Shown in pieces: positions 16,767-25,145 of a stretch of 64,000 nt of DNA; positions within the stretch are counted from its first letter, which is position 1, and every line of letters starts with the position of its first letter. The stretch is taken from NCBI RefSeq assembly GCF_000720255.1, contig NZ_JOJE01000003.1, forward strand, positions 124,001-188,000, written 5' to 3'. The position numbers and the translations under genes are program-made. Below the pieces are notes generated by a model that ran no database searches, was not told the DNA's origin, and worked only from the letters and a program-made list of their open reading frames with translations. This stretch comes from Streptomyces griseus subsp. griseus. GTDB taxonomy: Bacteria > Actinomycetota > Actinomycetes > Streptomycetales > Streptomycetaceae.

Positions 16767-16913
16767 GGGGGTGCTGGGGCAGGTGGAGGCGCGTTGTGGC
16801 TTGTCGCGCAGTTCCCCGCGCCCTTTTGGGGCGCGTTGCCGCACAGGCGCTGCTTTGAGGGGCCGAGCTCTCTCGGGGCGGTCCCTTTTACGCGCCGGCC
16901 CGGGTGCCCCCGC
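16767..16913. repeat. about 145-bp intergenic direct repeat, unit 2
   Basis: This is the second copy of the unit at 16604, offset by about 163 bp. It has the core GTGGCTTGTCGCGCAGTT at 16796 and the same closing segment GCCGGCCCGGGTG. Short internal complementary runs such as CCCC and GGGG around the core could pair in RNA. Confidence 0.8.
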
Positions 16914-16927
16914 CCGCCGCGCAGCGC

Positions 16928-17821
16928 TCAGCTCGGCTGGAGGTCGCGGACGCGTTCCGGCTTGGCCGTGCCGGTGGGCATGGCCGGATGGCAGCCGAGG
17001 AGGATGATGCCGACGACCACGGCGGCGAGACCGGCCGCCTCCCAGGCGAGGGCGCCGGGGTCGGTGTCGAGGCGGTCGCCGAGGAAGCCGACCCCGCAGG
17101 CGATGCCCGCCAGGGGCTGGGCCGCGGTGAGGGCGGGCAGCGACATCCGCAGCGTCCCGGTCTCGAAGGCGCTCTGCACGAGGACAAGCCCGGTCACGCC
17201 CAGCGCCAGCACGGCGTACGGCTGCCAGCCGGTCAGCAGCTCGGTGAAGCCCCCTGCGGACAGCCGCTCGCCGCTGACCCTGGTCAGCGCGTCCTGGAGG
17301 CCGTAGAGCACGCCGGCCGCGAGGGCCAGCAGCACCGGCGCGGAGCTCAGCCGTGAGCGCTTGGCGGAGGCCGTGAGCAGCAGGGCGAGGCCCACCATCA
17401 CGCCGATGATCAGCCAGTGCCGCAGCGGATCGTCGATCGCGCTGCCGCCGCGCGGTTGTCCGGCCACGATGAACACGCTCACCCCGCCCGCGAGCAGCGC
17501 CAGCCCCGCCCAGCCCTGCCGGCCCAGCGGCTGCCTGGTCTGCCGTCGTGAGAGCGCGAGGGCGAAGAGCAGGTTGGTGGCGAGCAGTGGTTCCACCAGG
17601 GAGACCTCGCCCTGTCCGAGCGCGGCCGCGCCCAGCGCCATACCGGCCACCATCAGCGCGATGCCGCCGAGCCACCGGGGCATCCGCATCAGGTCCAGCA
17701 GCAGACGGAAGGAGAGGAAGTCGCCGAGGGGGGCCGTCTGTGCCGCGTTCTGCTGCAACACGAAGCCGAAGCCCAGACAGACCGCGGCACTCACGGCGAG
17801 AACCAGAACCAGAACCGACAC
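16928..17821 (-). CDS. DMT superfamily (EamA/NIPA-like) transporter
   Basis: This is a 297-residue polytopic membrane protein with about nine hydrophobic helices and two repeat halves, typical of drug/metabolite transporters. The first helix (about residues 2-24) is followed by QQNAAQTAP and GEVSLVEPLLATNLLFAL, which resemble NIPA-type and actinobacterial DMT permeases. The basic C-terminal tail PERVRDLQPS is cytosolic. No substrate can be named. It is transcribed alone, away from the next gene. Confidence 0.8.
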   Translation of the reverse strand: MSVLVLVLAVSAAVCLGFGFVLQQNAAQTAPLGDFLSFRLLLDLMRMPRWLGGIALMVAGMALGAAALGQGEVSLVEPLLATNLLFALALSRRQTRQPLGRQGWAGLALLAGGVSVFIVAGQPRGGSAIDDPLRHWLIIGVMVGLALLLTASAKRSRLSSAPVLLALAAGVLYGLQDALTRVSGERLSAGGFTELLTGWQPYAVLALGVTGLVLVQSAFETGTLRMSLPALTAAQPLAGIACGVGFLGDRLDTDPGALAWEAAGLAAVVVGIILLGCHPAMPTGTAKPERVRDLQPS

Positions 17822-18269
17822 GCTGCGTACCTCGTTGATCTTCCGCCGGCCACGGGGTGCGTATGTGTGCAGGGGCCGACTCTACCGTTTTCGGAAGTTT
17901 CGATGCTTTTTGATGTCCTGGGACGCACCACGGTGCGTCCCAGGAGGGCCCGTAGCCAGGCGACCGACTCGGTCGCGGTGCCCGGCGGATCGGTGGGGGA
18001 CCGGGGGCTGCGGCGCGACCGTTCCAGCCATGGTGCGATGCCGGACGGGGCCTCGCCATGGCGCAGGCCACATTCCGGGCCGCCTTACCACGCCCACCAG
18101 GTGGCCCGTCACGCCGGTCGGCCGCAGACCCCTTGTTCGGGTGGCCGGTTGGCATATGCCAAGCACCGGATTTTCTTGACGAAACCTCTGGCTGGGGGTT
18201 TGCTGTGCGTGATCAGCCGATGGCGGGTCGATATCGTACGCATCGCGCGAGAACGTGAGGAAGTCAGCG
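17822..18269. other. 448-bp gap between divergent genes
   Basis: I see no convincing coding region here: the frames that remain open have poor codon bias and no family similarity. The notable element is the palindrome at 18149. A TTGACG at 18175 with a TTTGCT 17 bases later is a weak promoter candidate for the gene at 18270. Confidence 0.5.
18149..18162. promoter_or_regulatory. perfect 14-bp palindrome, candidate operator
   Basis: TTGGCATATGCCAA is perfectly self-complementary and AT-rich at its centre. It lies 108 bp upstream of the gene at 18270 and just before a possible -35 element. The binding protein is unknown. Confidence 0.45.
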
Positions 18270-19220
18270 GTGCCCCCACCCCCGCTTCCCCTCGGCCGCG
18301 GCCGCAAGCGCGCGGCCCAGGCCTTCGACGCGGCACTCGACGACGCCGAACTCCGCGACGCTCGTACCGCACTCACCCAAGGCCGCTGGCAGGCCGCCCG
18401 CGCGCTGCTCGCCCACACCGGCGACGACTGGGACCGCCGCGGGCACCGTGTCGTCGTCCTCGCCGAGGAGCCGTACAGCGCCGCCTGGACCCGCGACTGG
18501 CTGCTCGCCGAACCCGACTCTGCCGACGCCGCAGTCCTGCTCGCCCTGGCCCTGGTCCACCGTGCCCTGCGCGGCAAGGAGAAGCCGGACCGGGCCCGCG
18601 AGGCCTGCCGCACCGCCGCCGCGCTCGCGCCCGCCGACCCCACCCCCTGGCTCGGTCTGCTCCTGCTGGAGCGCACCCTGGGCGGCGAGGAGGACGTCGT
18701 GCGGCTCTTCGACGAGGTGCGCCATCGCTACGCCGACCACCACCACGCCCACCACCTGGTCGTCGCCCGGCTCGCCGAGCGCCGCGCCGACACCGGCCCG
18801 GACCCCCTGCACGAGGTCTACGACTTCGCCGGCTGGGCCGCCGAGCAGGCGCCCGCCGACTCGCCGCTGGCGATGCTGCCGGTTGTCGCCCACGCCGAGC
18901 GCTACCGCGTCCTCGCCGCCGCCGGGTTCGAGCCCGCCGAGCCGGCCCGCTCCGAGCACTGGAGCGGACGCCGGGCCCGCCTGGTGATGAAGGCCGCCTT
19001 CGACTGGTGGCTGGAGTGGGAGCACGACGGCCATCCGCGCCGCCTGGTCGACCTCAACTTCCTCGCCCACGCGAAGGTCTGTGAGGGCCGTGGCGCCGAG
19101 GCCGCCGCCCTCTTCCACCGCATCGGCGAGCACGCCACCCCGGCCCCCTGGTCGTACCCCGACCGCGACCCGTACACCGCCTTCCGCGCCGCGCGCGCCG
19201 CCGCGCTCGGCGCGGCGTAA
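18270..19220 (+). CDS. TPR-like hypothetical protein
   Basis: This 316-residue soluble protein is made of Ala/Leu-rich helical pairs, such as RTALTQGRWQAARALLAHTG and AREACRTAAALAPADPTPW. These resemble tetratricopeptide or half-a-TPR repeats that mediate protein contacts. There is no catalytic motif or signal peptide. It is common among streptomycetes as an uncharacterised protein. The start is GTG 18270, with GAGGAAG seven bases upstream. It is followed after 45 bp by the APC permease gene, which may be cotranscribed. Confidence 0.72.
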   Translation: MPPPPLPLGRGRKRAAQAFDAALDDAELRDARTALTQGRWQAARALLAHTGDDWDRRGHRVVVLAEEPYSAAWTRDWLLAEPDSADAAVLLALALVHRALRGKEKPDRAREACRTAAALAPADPTPWLGLLLLERTLGGEEDVVRLFDEVRHRYADHHHAHHLVVARLAERRADTGPDPLHEVYDFAGWAAEQAPADSPLAMLPVVAHAERYRVLAAAGFEPAEPARSEHWSGRRARLVMKAAFDWWLEWEHDGHPRRLVDLNFLAHAKVCEGRGAEAAALFHRIGEHATPAPWSYPDRDPYTAFRAARAAALGAA

Positions 19221-19265
19221 CACCACCAGCCCCCGAAAAGCCACACCGGAAAGGAACGGCCCTCG

Positions 19266-20804
19266 ATGACCACGGGCAGTTCGAGCACGAGCAGATCCGC
19301 CGAGAGCGGCATCAGCACCTTCAAGGGGCAGGAACGCGCGCTGCGCGCCGACCGCCTCGGCACGGGGGGCCTGCTGCTCTCCGTCCTCGCGGCGACCGGC
19401 CCCATCATGGTCGTCGCTGGTGTCATGCCCACCGCATTCGCGGTGATGGGCATCGTCGGCCAGCCCCTCCTCTTCGTCGTCCTCGGCGTCGTCCTCGTCC
19501 TGTTCAGCGTCGGATACGCCGAGATGAGCCGGCACGTCCACAACGCAGGCGCCTTCTACGCCTACGTCTCCCGCGGGCTCGGCGGTACCGCGGGCGCGGG
19601 CGCCGCCCTGCTCGCGCTGGTTGCCTACAGCGCCCTGCAGGTCGGCATCTACGGCATCTTCGGCTTCGAGGCCTCCGGGTTGTTCGCCACCTACGCCGAC
19701 ATCCAGATCGCCTGGTGGATCCCGGCCCTCGTCGCGGCCCTCGTCGTCGGCACGCTCGGCCGGCTGAAGATCGACGTCAACGCGCGCGTGCTCGGTGTCC
19801 TGCTGGTCATCGAGGTGGCGCTGGTGGTCATCTTCGACCTGGCAGCCGTGGCCGACCCGGCGAGGGAGGGCCTGTCCCTGCACGCCTTCAACCCGGACAC
19901 GCTCACCGGCGCCGGTGTCGGCACCGCCCTGTGCTTCTGCATCGCGGCCTTCACCGGTTTCGAGCAGGCCCCGGTGTACGCGGAGGAGACCAGCCGGCCG
20001 CACGTCCTCGTCCCGCGCGTGATGTTCCTCGCCGTCGCGGGCGTCGCCGTCTTCTTCGCGGTCAGCAGCTGGGCGCTCACCGTCGCCGCGGGCCCCTCGC
20101 AGATCGTCGGGGCCTCGCAGAAGGAGAGCGCGAACCTGCTGTTCTCCCTGACGGAGTCCCGCCTCGGCGCCACCTTCACCGACGTCCTGCACGTCCTCTT
20201 CGTCACCGGCATGTTCGCGGCCCTGCTCAGCTTCCACAACGTCGTCGCCCGATACGCCTTCGCCATGGGCCGCGAGGGGCTGCTGCCGCGCGCGTTCGGA
20301 CAGACCACGGGCACGAGCGGTGCGCCCGGCACCGGATCACTGCTCCAGACGGCCGTCTCCGTCGTGGTCATCGGCGCGTTCGCCATCTCTGACGACAAGC
20401 CGACCGGCGACCCCACCGCGCCGGTGCTCCAGCTGTTCACCTGGTGCGGCAACGTGGGTGCGCTGGGCGTGATCCTGCTGATGGCGGCCGCCTCGGTCTC
20501 GGTGATCGTCTTCTTCGCCCGGCGCGGTGCCGCCGCCGCGCAGGCCTGGCGCATGGTGACCTCCGCGCTGGCGGCCGTCGCCCTGCTCGTGATCGCCGTC
20601 TACACGGTCAAGGATTTCGATGTCCTGGTCGGCGCGGCCCCCGGCTCAGAGGTGCCCTGGGTCCTGCCCGGCATCATCGCCGTCGCCCTGGTCGCCGGAC
20701 TCGTCCAGGGCCTCGTGCTGCGCTCCCGCGCACCCGAGGCACACGCCCGGATCGGCCTCGGCAACGAGGCGTTCCAGCTGGAGAAGGCGGCGGCGGTGCC
20801 GTAG
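19266..20804 (+). CDS. APC family amino acid/polyamine permease
   Basis: This is a 512-residue permease with about twelve transmembrane helices. The conserved helix-1 region reads GLLLSVLAATGPIMVVAGV (about residues 35-53). The segment FTGFEQAPVYAEETSRP near residues 225-245 matches the helix-6 unwound region and following loop of APC transporters. The N-terminal Ser-rich tail is cytosolic. RBS AAAGGAA precedes ATG 19266. The substrate is not predictable; amino acids or polyamines are typical. Confidence 0.85.
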   Translation: MTTGSSSTSRSAESGISTFKGQERALRADRLGTGGLLLSVLAATGPIMVVAGVMPTAFAVMGIVGQPLLFVVLGVVLVLFSVGYAEMSRHVHNAGAFYAYVSRGLGGTAGAGAALLALVAYSALQVGIYGIFGFEASGLFATYADIQIAWWIPALVAALVVGTLGRLKIDVNARVLGVLLVIEVALVVIFDLAAVADPAREGLSLHAFNPDTLTGAGVGTALCFCIAAFTGFEQAPVYAEETSRPHVLVPRVMFLAVAGVAVFFAVSSWALTVAAGPSQIVGASQKESANLLFSLTESRLGATFTDVLHVLFVTGMFAALLSFHNVVARYAFAMGREGLLPRAFGQTTGTSGAPGTGSLLQTAVSVVVIGAFAISDDKPTGDPTAPVLQLFTWCGNVGALGVILLMAAASVSVIVFFARRGAAAAQAWRMVTSALAAVALLVIAVYTVKDFDVLVGAAPGSEVPWVLPGIIAVALVAGLVQGLVLRSRAPEAHARIGLGNEAFQLEKAAAVP

Positions 20805-20823
20805 GGCGCCCTCGATGCCGTAG

Positions 20824-20871
20824 GAGACGGCGTACGAGACGGCGTACGAGACGGCGTACGAGATGGCGTAA
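20824..20871 (+). repeat. 12-bp minisatellite, four copies
   Basis: GAGACGGCGTAC occurs three times perfectly and once as GAGATGGCGTAA. The array lies between the permease stop and the next gene and could pair with itself only weakly because GTAC is self-complementary. Confidence 0.85.
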
Positions 20872-20945
20872 GAACTGCTTACGGAACCCTGACGAGCACC
20901 CGCGATCCCTGGTCCCACCGGGCTCGCGGGTGTTCGAATGAGTAC

Positions 20946-21671
20946 GTGAACTCCGAACAACCCGAGGAGCGGGGCAAGCCGGTCGGCCGCCGCATCTTCC
21001 TCGGCACCCTCGGCCTGGGTGTCCTCGGCGTGGCCACCGCCCCCACGCTCCAGCGCGGCCTGGAGGCCTTCCTCGGCAGCGCAGCCGACAAGGACCCCAC
21101 CGGCCTCACCGGACTGCTCCCCAACGGCGGCGGCTTCCGCTACTACTCCGTCGCCGCCTCGGTCCCGCACAAGACCCCCACGAGCTACCGCCTGAAGGTC
21201 GACGGCCTGGTCGACCACCCCAGGACGTACGGCCTCGCCGACCTCAGGGCGCTGCCGCAGACCCGGATGGTCAAGGACGTCCAGTGCGTCACCGGCTGGC
21301 GGGTCCCCGGGACGCCCTTCGAAGGCGTACGGCTGTCCGTCCTGCTGGACGCGGCCGGCGTACGGGCGAAGGCCGGCGCCGTCCGCTTCACCTGCTTCGA
21401 CGGCACCTACAGCGAGAGCCTCACCCTCGCCCAGGCCCGCCGCGCCGACGTGTTGGTCGCCCTGCGCATGCAGGACAAGGACCTCGGCCACGACCACGGC
21501 GGCCCCGTCCGCCTCTACGTGGCACCCATGTACTTCTACAAGTCCGCCAAGTGGCTCTCCGGCATCACCGTCACCGAGGACGTGCGCCCCGGCTACTGGG
21601 AGAACCGCGGCTACGACGTCGACGCCTGGGTGGGCCGTTCGAACGGACGTGACGATGAGCCTACGAGCTGA
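20946..21671 (+). CDS. Tat-exported molybdopterin-dependent oxidoreductase (SUOX/MsrP fold)
   Basis: This 241-residue protein has a twin-arginine signal, GRRIFLGTLGLGVLG, at about residues 14-28. The remainder is a single sulfite-oxidase-type molybdopterin domain. The segment KDVQCVTGWRVPGTPFEG gives the expected molybdenum-ligand Cys near residue 115. It lacks the C-terminal dimerisation domain of true sulfite oxidase, as in MsrP (YedY), a periplasmic methionine-sulfoxide reductase. The start is GTG 20946 with a poor ribosome site. The next gene overlaps it and encodes a cytochrome b, the likely electron donor. Confidence 0.82.
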   Translation: MNSEQPEERGKPVGRRIFLGTLGLGVLGVATAPTLQRGLEAFLGSAADKDPTGLTGLLPNGGGFRYYSVAASVPHKTPTSYRLKVDGLVDHPRTYGLADLRALPQTRMVKDVQCVTGWRVPGTPFEGVRLSVLLDAAGVRAKAGAVRFTCFDGTYSESLTLAQARRADVLVALRMQDKDLGHDHGGPVRLYVAPMYFYKSAKWLSGITVTEDVRPGYWENRGYDVDAWVGRSNGRDDEPTS

Positions 21672-22278
21672 CGCCCCGCCCGCCGCCACCCGCGTGCACC
21701 GCTTCAACCCGGCCCCGCGGTGGGTGCACCGCACCACGGCCTTGCTGATGGGCGTGTGCGTGCTGACCGCGGCCTTCCTCTACATCCCCGAGCTCGCCCA
21801 GCTGGTCGGCCGCCGCGAGCTGGTCGTCCGCGTCCACGAGTGGGCCGGACTCGCCCTGCCCGTGCCCCTCCTGGCGGGCCTCGCCTCCCGCGCACTGCGC
21901 GCCGACCTGCGCCTGCTGAACCGCTTCGGGCCGCACGACCGTGTCTGGCTGCGCGCCGCCCTGCGCCGCGACCGGCGCCACCAGTCGCGTCCGGCGGGCA
22001 AGTTCAACGCGGGTCAGAAGATCTACGCCGCCTGGATCACCGGCGCCACGCTCGTGATGCTCGGCACCGGCCTGATCATGTGGTTCACCCACCTCACCCC
22101 GCTGATGTGGCGCACCAGCGCGACCTTCGTCCACGACTGGCTGGCGCTGACCATCGGCATCGTCCTCGCCGGCCACATCGGCATGGCACTGGCCGACCCC
22201 GAGGCACGCCGGGGCATGCGCACGGGGTCGGTGAGCGAGGAGTGGGCGGACCGGGAGCATCCGCTGTGGCGTCGCTGA
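21655..22278 (+). CDS. cytochrome b/b6 domain membrane protein, partner of molybdopterin protein
   Basis: This is a 207-residue integral membrane protein with four hydrophobic helices near residues 27-45, 60-78, 125-145 and 160-180. The histidines in PRWVHRTTAL, VRVHEWAGL, FVHDWLAL and LAGHIGMAL sit at helix positions suitable for two b haems, as in formate-dehydrogenase gamma-type cytochromes. It overlaps the end of the molybdopterin gene by 17 bp. This implies a membrane complex passing electrons from quinol to the exported enzyme. GTG 21649 is an alternative start. Confidence 0.8.
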   Translation: MSLRADAPPAATRVHRFNPAPRWVHRTTALLMGVCVLTAAFLYIPELAQLVGRRELVVRVHEWAGLALPVPLLAGLASRALRADLRLLNRFGPHDRVWLRAALRRDRRHQSRPAGKFNAGQKIYAAWITGATLVMLGTGLIMWFTHLTPLMWRTSATFVHDWLALTIGIVLAGHIGMALADPEARRGMRTGSVSEEWADREHPLWRR

Positions 22279-22288
22279 ACCTCGACCG

Positions 22289-23686
22289 CTAGAGGATCAG
22301 CGACAGCAGCAGCACCAGGCCGCCCGCGACCACGGAGATGATCGTCTCCATGACCGACCAGGTCTTGATGTTCTGACCGACGCTCAGGCCGAAGTACTCC
22401 TTCACCAGCCAGAACCCGGCGTCGTTGACATGGCTGAAGAAGAGCGAGCCCGCGCCGATGGCCAGGACGAGCAGAGCCGAGTGGGTCGTCGACATGTCGG
22501 CGGCCAGCGGGGCGACCAGACCGGCCGCCGAGATCGTCGCCACCGTCGCCGAACCGGTCGCCAGCCGTATCGCCACGGCTATCAGCCACGCCAGCAGCAG
22601 AGCCGGGATCGACCAGTCCTTGGAGATGTCCAGGACCATCTGGCCCACACCGCAGTCGATGAGGGTCTGCTTGAAGCCGCCGCCCGCGCCGACGATCAGC
22701 AGGATGCCCGCGATCGGTGCGAGGCCCTTCTCCACGAGCCGGGAGATGTTCTCCTTGCTGAAGCCCGCGGGCCGGCCCAGCGTGAAGATGCCGACGAGCA
22801 CGGCGGCCAGCAGGGCGATCAGCGGGGAGCCGGCGACGTCGAAAACGCGCTGCACGGTGTTCGCGGGATCGTCCACGACGATGTCGACCAGTGCCTTCGA
22901 CAGCATCAGCACGACCGGCAGGAGGATGGTGGCGAGCGTGGCGCCGAAGCCGGGACGCTTCTCCAGGTCCTCCGAGGGGCGCTGGGGGACCATGCGGTCC
23001 GGGGCCGGGACGTCCACCCAGCGGGCCGCGAACCGGGAGAACACCGGACCGGCTATGACCACCGTCGGAATGGCGACCAGCACACCGAGCGCCAGCGTCA
23101 CACCGAGGTTGGCGCCGACCGCGTCGATCGCGACCAGCGGGCCGGGGTGCGGCGGAACGAGCCCGTGCATCACGGACAGACCGGCGAGCGCGGGGATGCC
23201 GATCCGCATCAGCGAGTAGTTGCCCCGCTTGGCGACCATCAGCACGACCGGTATCAGCAGGACGACGCCGACCTCGAAGAACAGCGGCAGCCCGATCACC
23301 GAGGCGATCAGCACCATCGCCCACGGCATCGATCGCCCGCCCGCCTTCGCGAGGATCGTGTCGACGATCTGGTCGGCGCCACCGGAGTCCGCGAGCAGCT
23401 TGCCCAGGATGGCGCCGAGGGCGATCAGGACACCGACACCGGCGACCGTGGAGCCCAGGCCCGTGGTGAAGCTGGCGATGGCCTTGTCGAGCGGTGCCCC
23501 GGCGAACGCGCCGAGCGCGAGCGAGCCGATGGTCAGCGCCAGGAAGGCGTGGAGCTTGAATTGGGTGATGAGCAGGACGATGACGGCGATGCCCGACAGC
23601 ACGGCGATGCCCAGCTGGGCGTGGCCGGCCGAGGTGATGGGCTCGACGGTGTCCGCTGCCAGCATCTCGACACTGAGTCTGGTCAC
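22289..23686 (-). CDS. gntP: gluconate:H+ symporter, GntP family
   Basis: This is a 465-residue permease with about twelve helices. GntP-family segments include GLPLFFEVGVVLLIPV, GLVPPHPGPLVAIDAVGANLG and HVNDAGFWLVKEYFGLSVGQ. It imports gluconate or a related aldonate. It lies downstream of gntK in the same direction, 62 bp away, and is probably controlled by the divergent GntR. GTG 23686 with GGAA upstream is preferred; an internal ATG at 23665 is possible. Confidence 0.9.
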   Translation of the reverse strand: MTRLSVEMLAADTVEPITSAGHAQLGIAVLSGIAVIVLLITQFKLHAFLALTIGSLALGAFAGAPLDKAIASFTTGLGSTVAGVGVLIALGAILGKLLADSGGADQIVDTILAKAGGRSMPWAMVLIASVIGLPLFFEVGVVLLIPVVLMVAKRGNYSLMRIGIPALAGLSVMHGLVPPHPGPLVAIDAVGANLGVTLALGVLVAIPTVVIAGPVFSRFAARWVDVPAPDRMVPQRPSEDLEKRPGFGATLATILLPVVLMLSKALVDIVVDDPANTVQRVFDVAGSPLIALLAAVLVGIFTLGRPAGFSKENISRLVEKGLAPIAGILLIVGAGGGFKQTLIDCGVGQMVLDISKDWSIPALLLAWLIAVAIRLATGSATVATISAAGLVAPLAADMSTTHSALLVLAIGAGSLFFSHVNDAGFWLVKEYFGLSVGQNIKTWSVMETIISVVAGGLVLLLSLIL

Positions 23687-23717
23687 GGGGGTTCCAATAC
23701 AGTTATGGGGAGGGGGA

Positions 23718-23752
23718 GTTACGTACGGAGGGGTTACGTACGGAGGGGTTAC
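23718..23752 (-). repeat. 15-bp tandem repeat reiterating the gntK stop codon
   Basis: Two perfect copies of GTTACGTACGGAGGG plus a five-base partial copy overlap the gntK stop. Read on the coding strand, each 15-base unit places another TAA in the gntK frame, so three in-frame stops occur at 23751, 23736 and 23721. Confidence 0.85.
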
Positions 23753-24267
23753 AGCGGGGCGCCGGAGATGTCGTCGAGTGCCCGCACGGCCCGGTCGGTG
23801 ATCTCCTCGGGGCTGCCGGCGACGCTCACGGCGACGCCGGCCTCGTCCGGCTCCAGCGGCTGGAGCGTGGCGAACTGGGAGTCCAGCAGCGCCGTGGGCA
23901 TGAAGTGGCCCTCCCGGTGCCCCATGCGGTCCGCGATCAGCTCCCGGTCGCCCGAGAGATGCACGAACAGCAGGCCGGGAGCCGCCGCCCTGAGCCGGTC
24001 CCGGTACGACCGCTTCAGGGCAGAGCAGCTGACCACCCCGCCCAGCCCGGCCCGCGCGTGCGCCCAGGCGCCGATGGCGTCCAGCCACGGCCACCTGTCG
24101 TCGTCGTCGAGCGGGGTGCCGGCCGACATCTTCGCGATGTTGGCCTCGGGGTGGAAGTCGTCGCCCTCGGCGTACGGAACGCCCAGCCGGGCGGCGAGCA
24201 ACGGACCGATGGTGGTCTTGCCCGTGCCGGCGACGCCCATCACCACGACGACGTGCGGGGTACGCAT
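23749..24267 (-). CDS. gntK: gluconokinase
   Basis: This 172-residue kinase phosphorylates gluconate to 6-phosphogluconate for the pentose phosphate pathway. The P-loop GVAGTGKTT is at residues about 11-19. EGDDFHPEANIAKMSAGTPL and CSALKRSYRDRLR are gluconokinase signatures, and REGHFMP is in the lid region. The length is normal. ATG 24267 has GAGG upstream. It is the first gene of the gntKP unit and divergent from the GntR regulator. Confidence 0.93.
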   Translation of the reverse strand: MRTPHVVVVMGVAGTGKTTIGPLLAARLGVPYAEGDDFHPEANIAKMSAGTPLDDDDRWPWLDAIGAWAHARAGLGGVVSCSALKRSYRDRLRAAAPGLLFVHLSGDRELIADRMGHREGHFMPTALLDSQFATLQPLEPDEAGVAVSVAGSPEEITDRAVRALDDISGAPL

Positions 24268-24392
24268 CAATGCCTCGCTGTCTGCCTCGACCTGACGACC
24301 TCGACGCAGGGGCGCCGACGCCCGGACGCCGATCTCTCCGGCGTCGCCACACTGAAACGCATTAGGTACGACGAATTCAAGAGGCTGTGACG

Positions 24393-24409
24393 AATAAGTC
24401 TGACTTTTT
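24393..24409. promoter_or_regulatory. candidate GntR operator between gntK and gntR
   Basis: AATAAGTC-T-GACTTTTT is a 17-bp inverted repeat with one mismatch. It contains the GT-N3-AC core found in operators of FadR-type GntR regulators. It lies 31 bp before the gntR start and 126 bp before gntK, well placed for control of both. Confidence 0.55.
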
Positions 24410-24439
24410 GGTTGGTGACGTGCCACGTACGCTGAGTGC

Positions 24440-25141
24440 ATGAGCACACCGGGCCGGGGGCTGCACGGCCATGTACTGGACACCCTCGGCCCCGCGATCA
24501 CCGGGGGCGACTACCCGCCGGGCAGCGTGCTGCGCACCGACGAACTGGCCGAACACTTCGACGTCTCACGCTCCGTCATGCGCGAGGCGGTGCGCGTCCT
24601 TGAGACCATGCACCTGGTCGAGTCCCGCCGCCGCGTCGGCGTCACGGTGCGGCCCAAGGCCGAGTGGAACGTCTACGACCCCCAGGTCATCCGCTGGCGG
24701 CTGGCCGGCGCCGACCGCCCGCACCAACTGCGCTCGCTCACCGTGCTGCGCTCGGCGATCGAGCCGGTGGCTGCGGGCCTCGCCGCCAAGAACGCCACAC
24801 CGGAGCAGTGCGCCGAACTCACCGAGTGCGCGCTCGGCATGGTGGCCAACTCACGCGGCCACCGCCTCGAGGGGTACCTCGTCCACGACGTCGCCTTCCA
24901 CCGGGTGATCCTCACCGCCTCCGGCAACGAGATGTTCGCCCGCCTCGGGGACGTCGTCGCCGAGGTCCTCACCGGCCGCACCCATCACGAGGTCATGTTC
25001 GACGACCCCCTCCCGGCCGCCGTCACCCTGCACGTCCAGGTCGCCGAGGCGGTCCGGGCGGGCGACGCGACACGCGCGGAAGAGCTCACCCGTCAGATCA
25101 CGGTGGGGGCGCTCAAGGAGCTGGACATCCTCGCCCCCTGA
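24440..25141 (+). CDS. gntR: GntR family regulator of gluconate genes (FadR/FCD type)
   Basis: This 233-residue regulator has a winged helix at residues about 10-70, including DELAEHFDVSRSVMREAVRV, then an FCD ligand domain. The FCD metal-site residues can be seen in HDVAFHRVIL and the later HVQVAEAVRAGD. By position it should sense gluconate or 6-phosphogluconate and repress gntKP. The ATG at 24440 follows TACGCT, so the mRNA may be leaderless or nearly so. It is followed by a convergent YchJ-like gene with only four bases between stops. Confidence 0.85.
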   Translation: MSTPGRGLHGHVLDTLGPAITGGDYPPGSVLRTDELAEHFDVSRSVMREAVRVLETMHLVESRRRVGVTVRPKAEWNVYDPQVIRWRLAGADRPHQLRSLTVLRSAIEPVAAGLAAKNATPEQCAELTECALGMVANSRGHRLEGYLVHDVAFHRVILTASGNEMFARLGDVVAEVLTGRTHHEVMFDDPLPAAVTLHVQVAEAVRAGDATRAEELTRQITVGALKELDILAP

Positions 25142-25145
25142 GACT

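Noticed and set aside
16002..18155. 717-codon minus-strand frame containing the NUDIX protein
   Set aside because: Only the last 171 codons resemble a protein family. The upstream part crosses two non-coding repeat units and the antisense of the DMT transporter gene.
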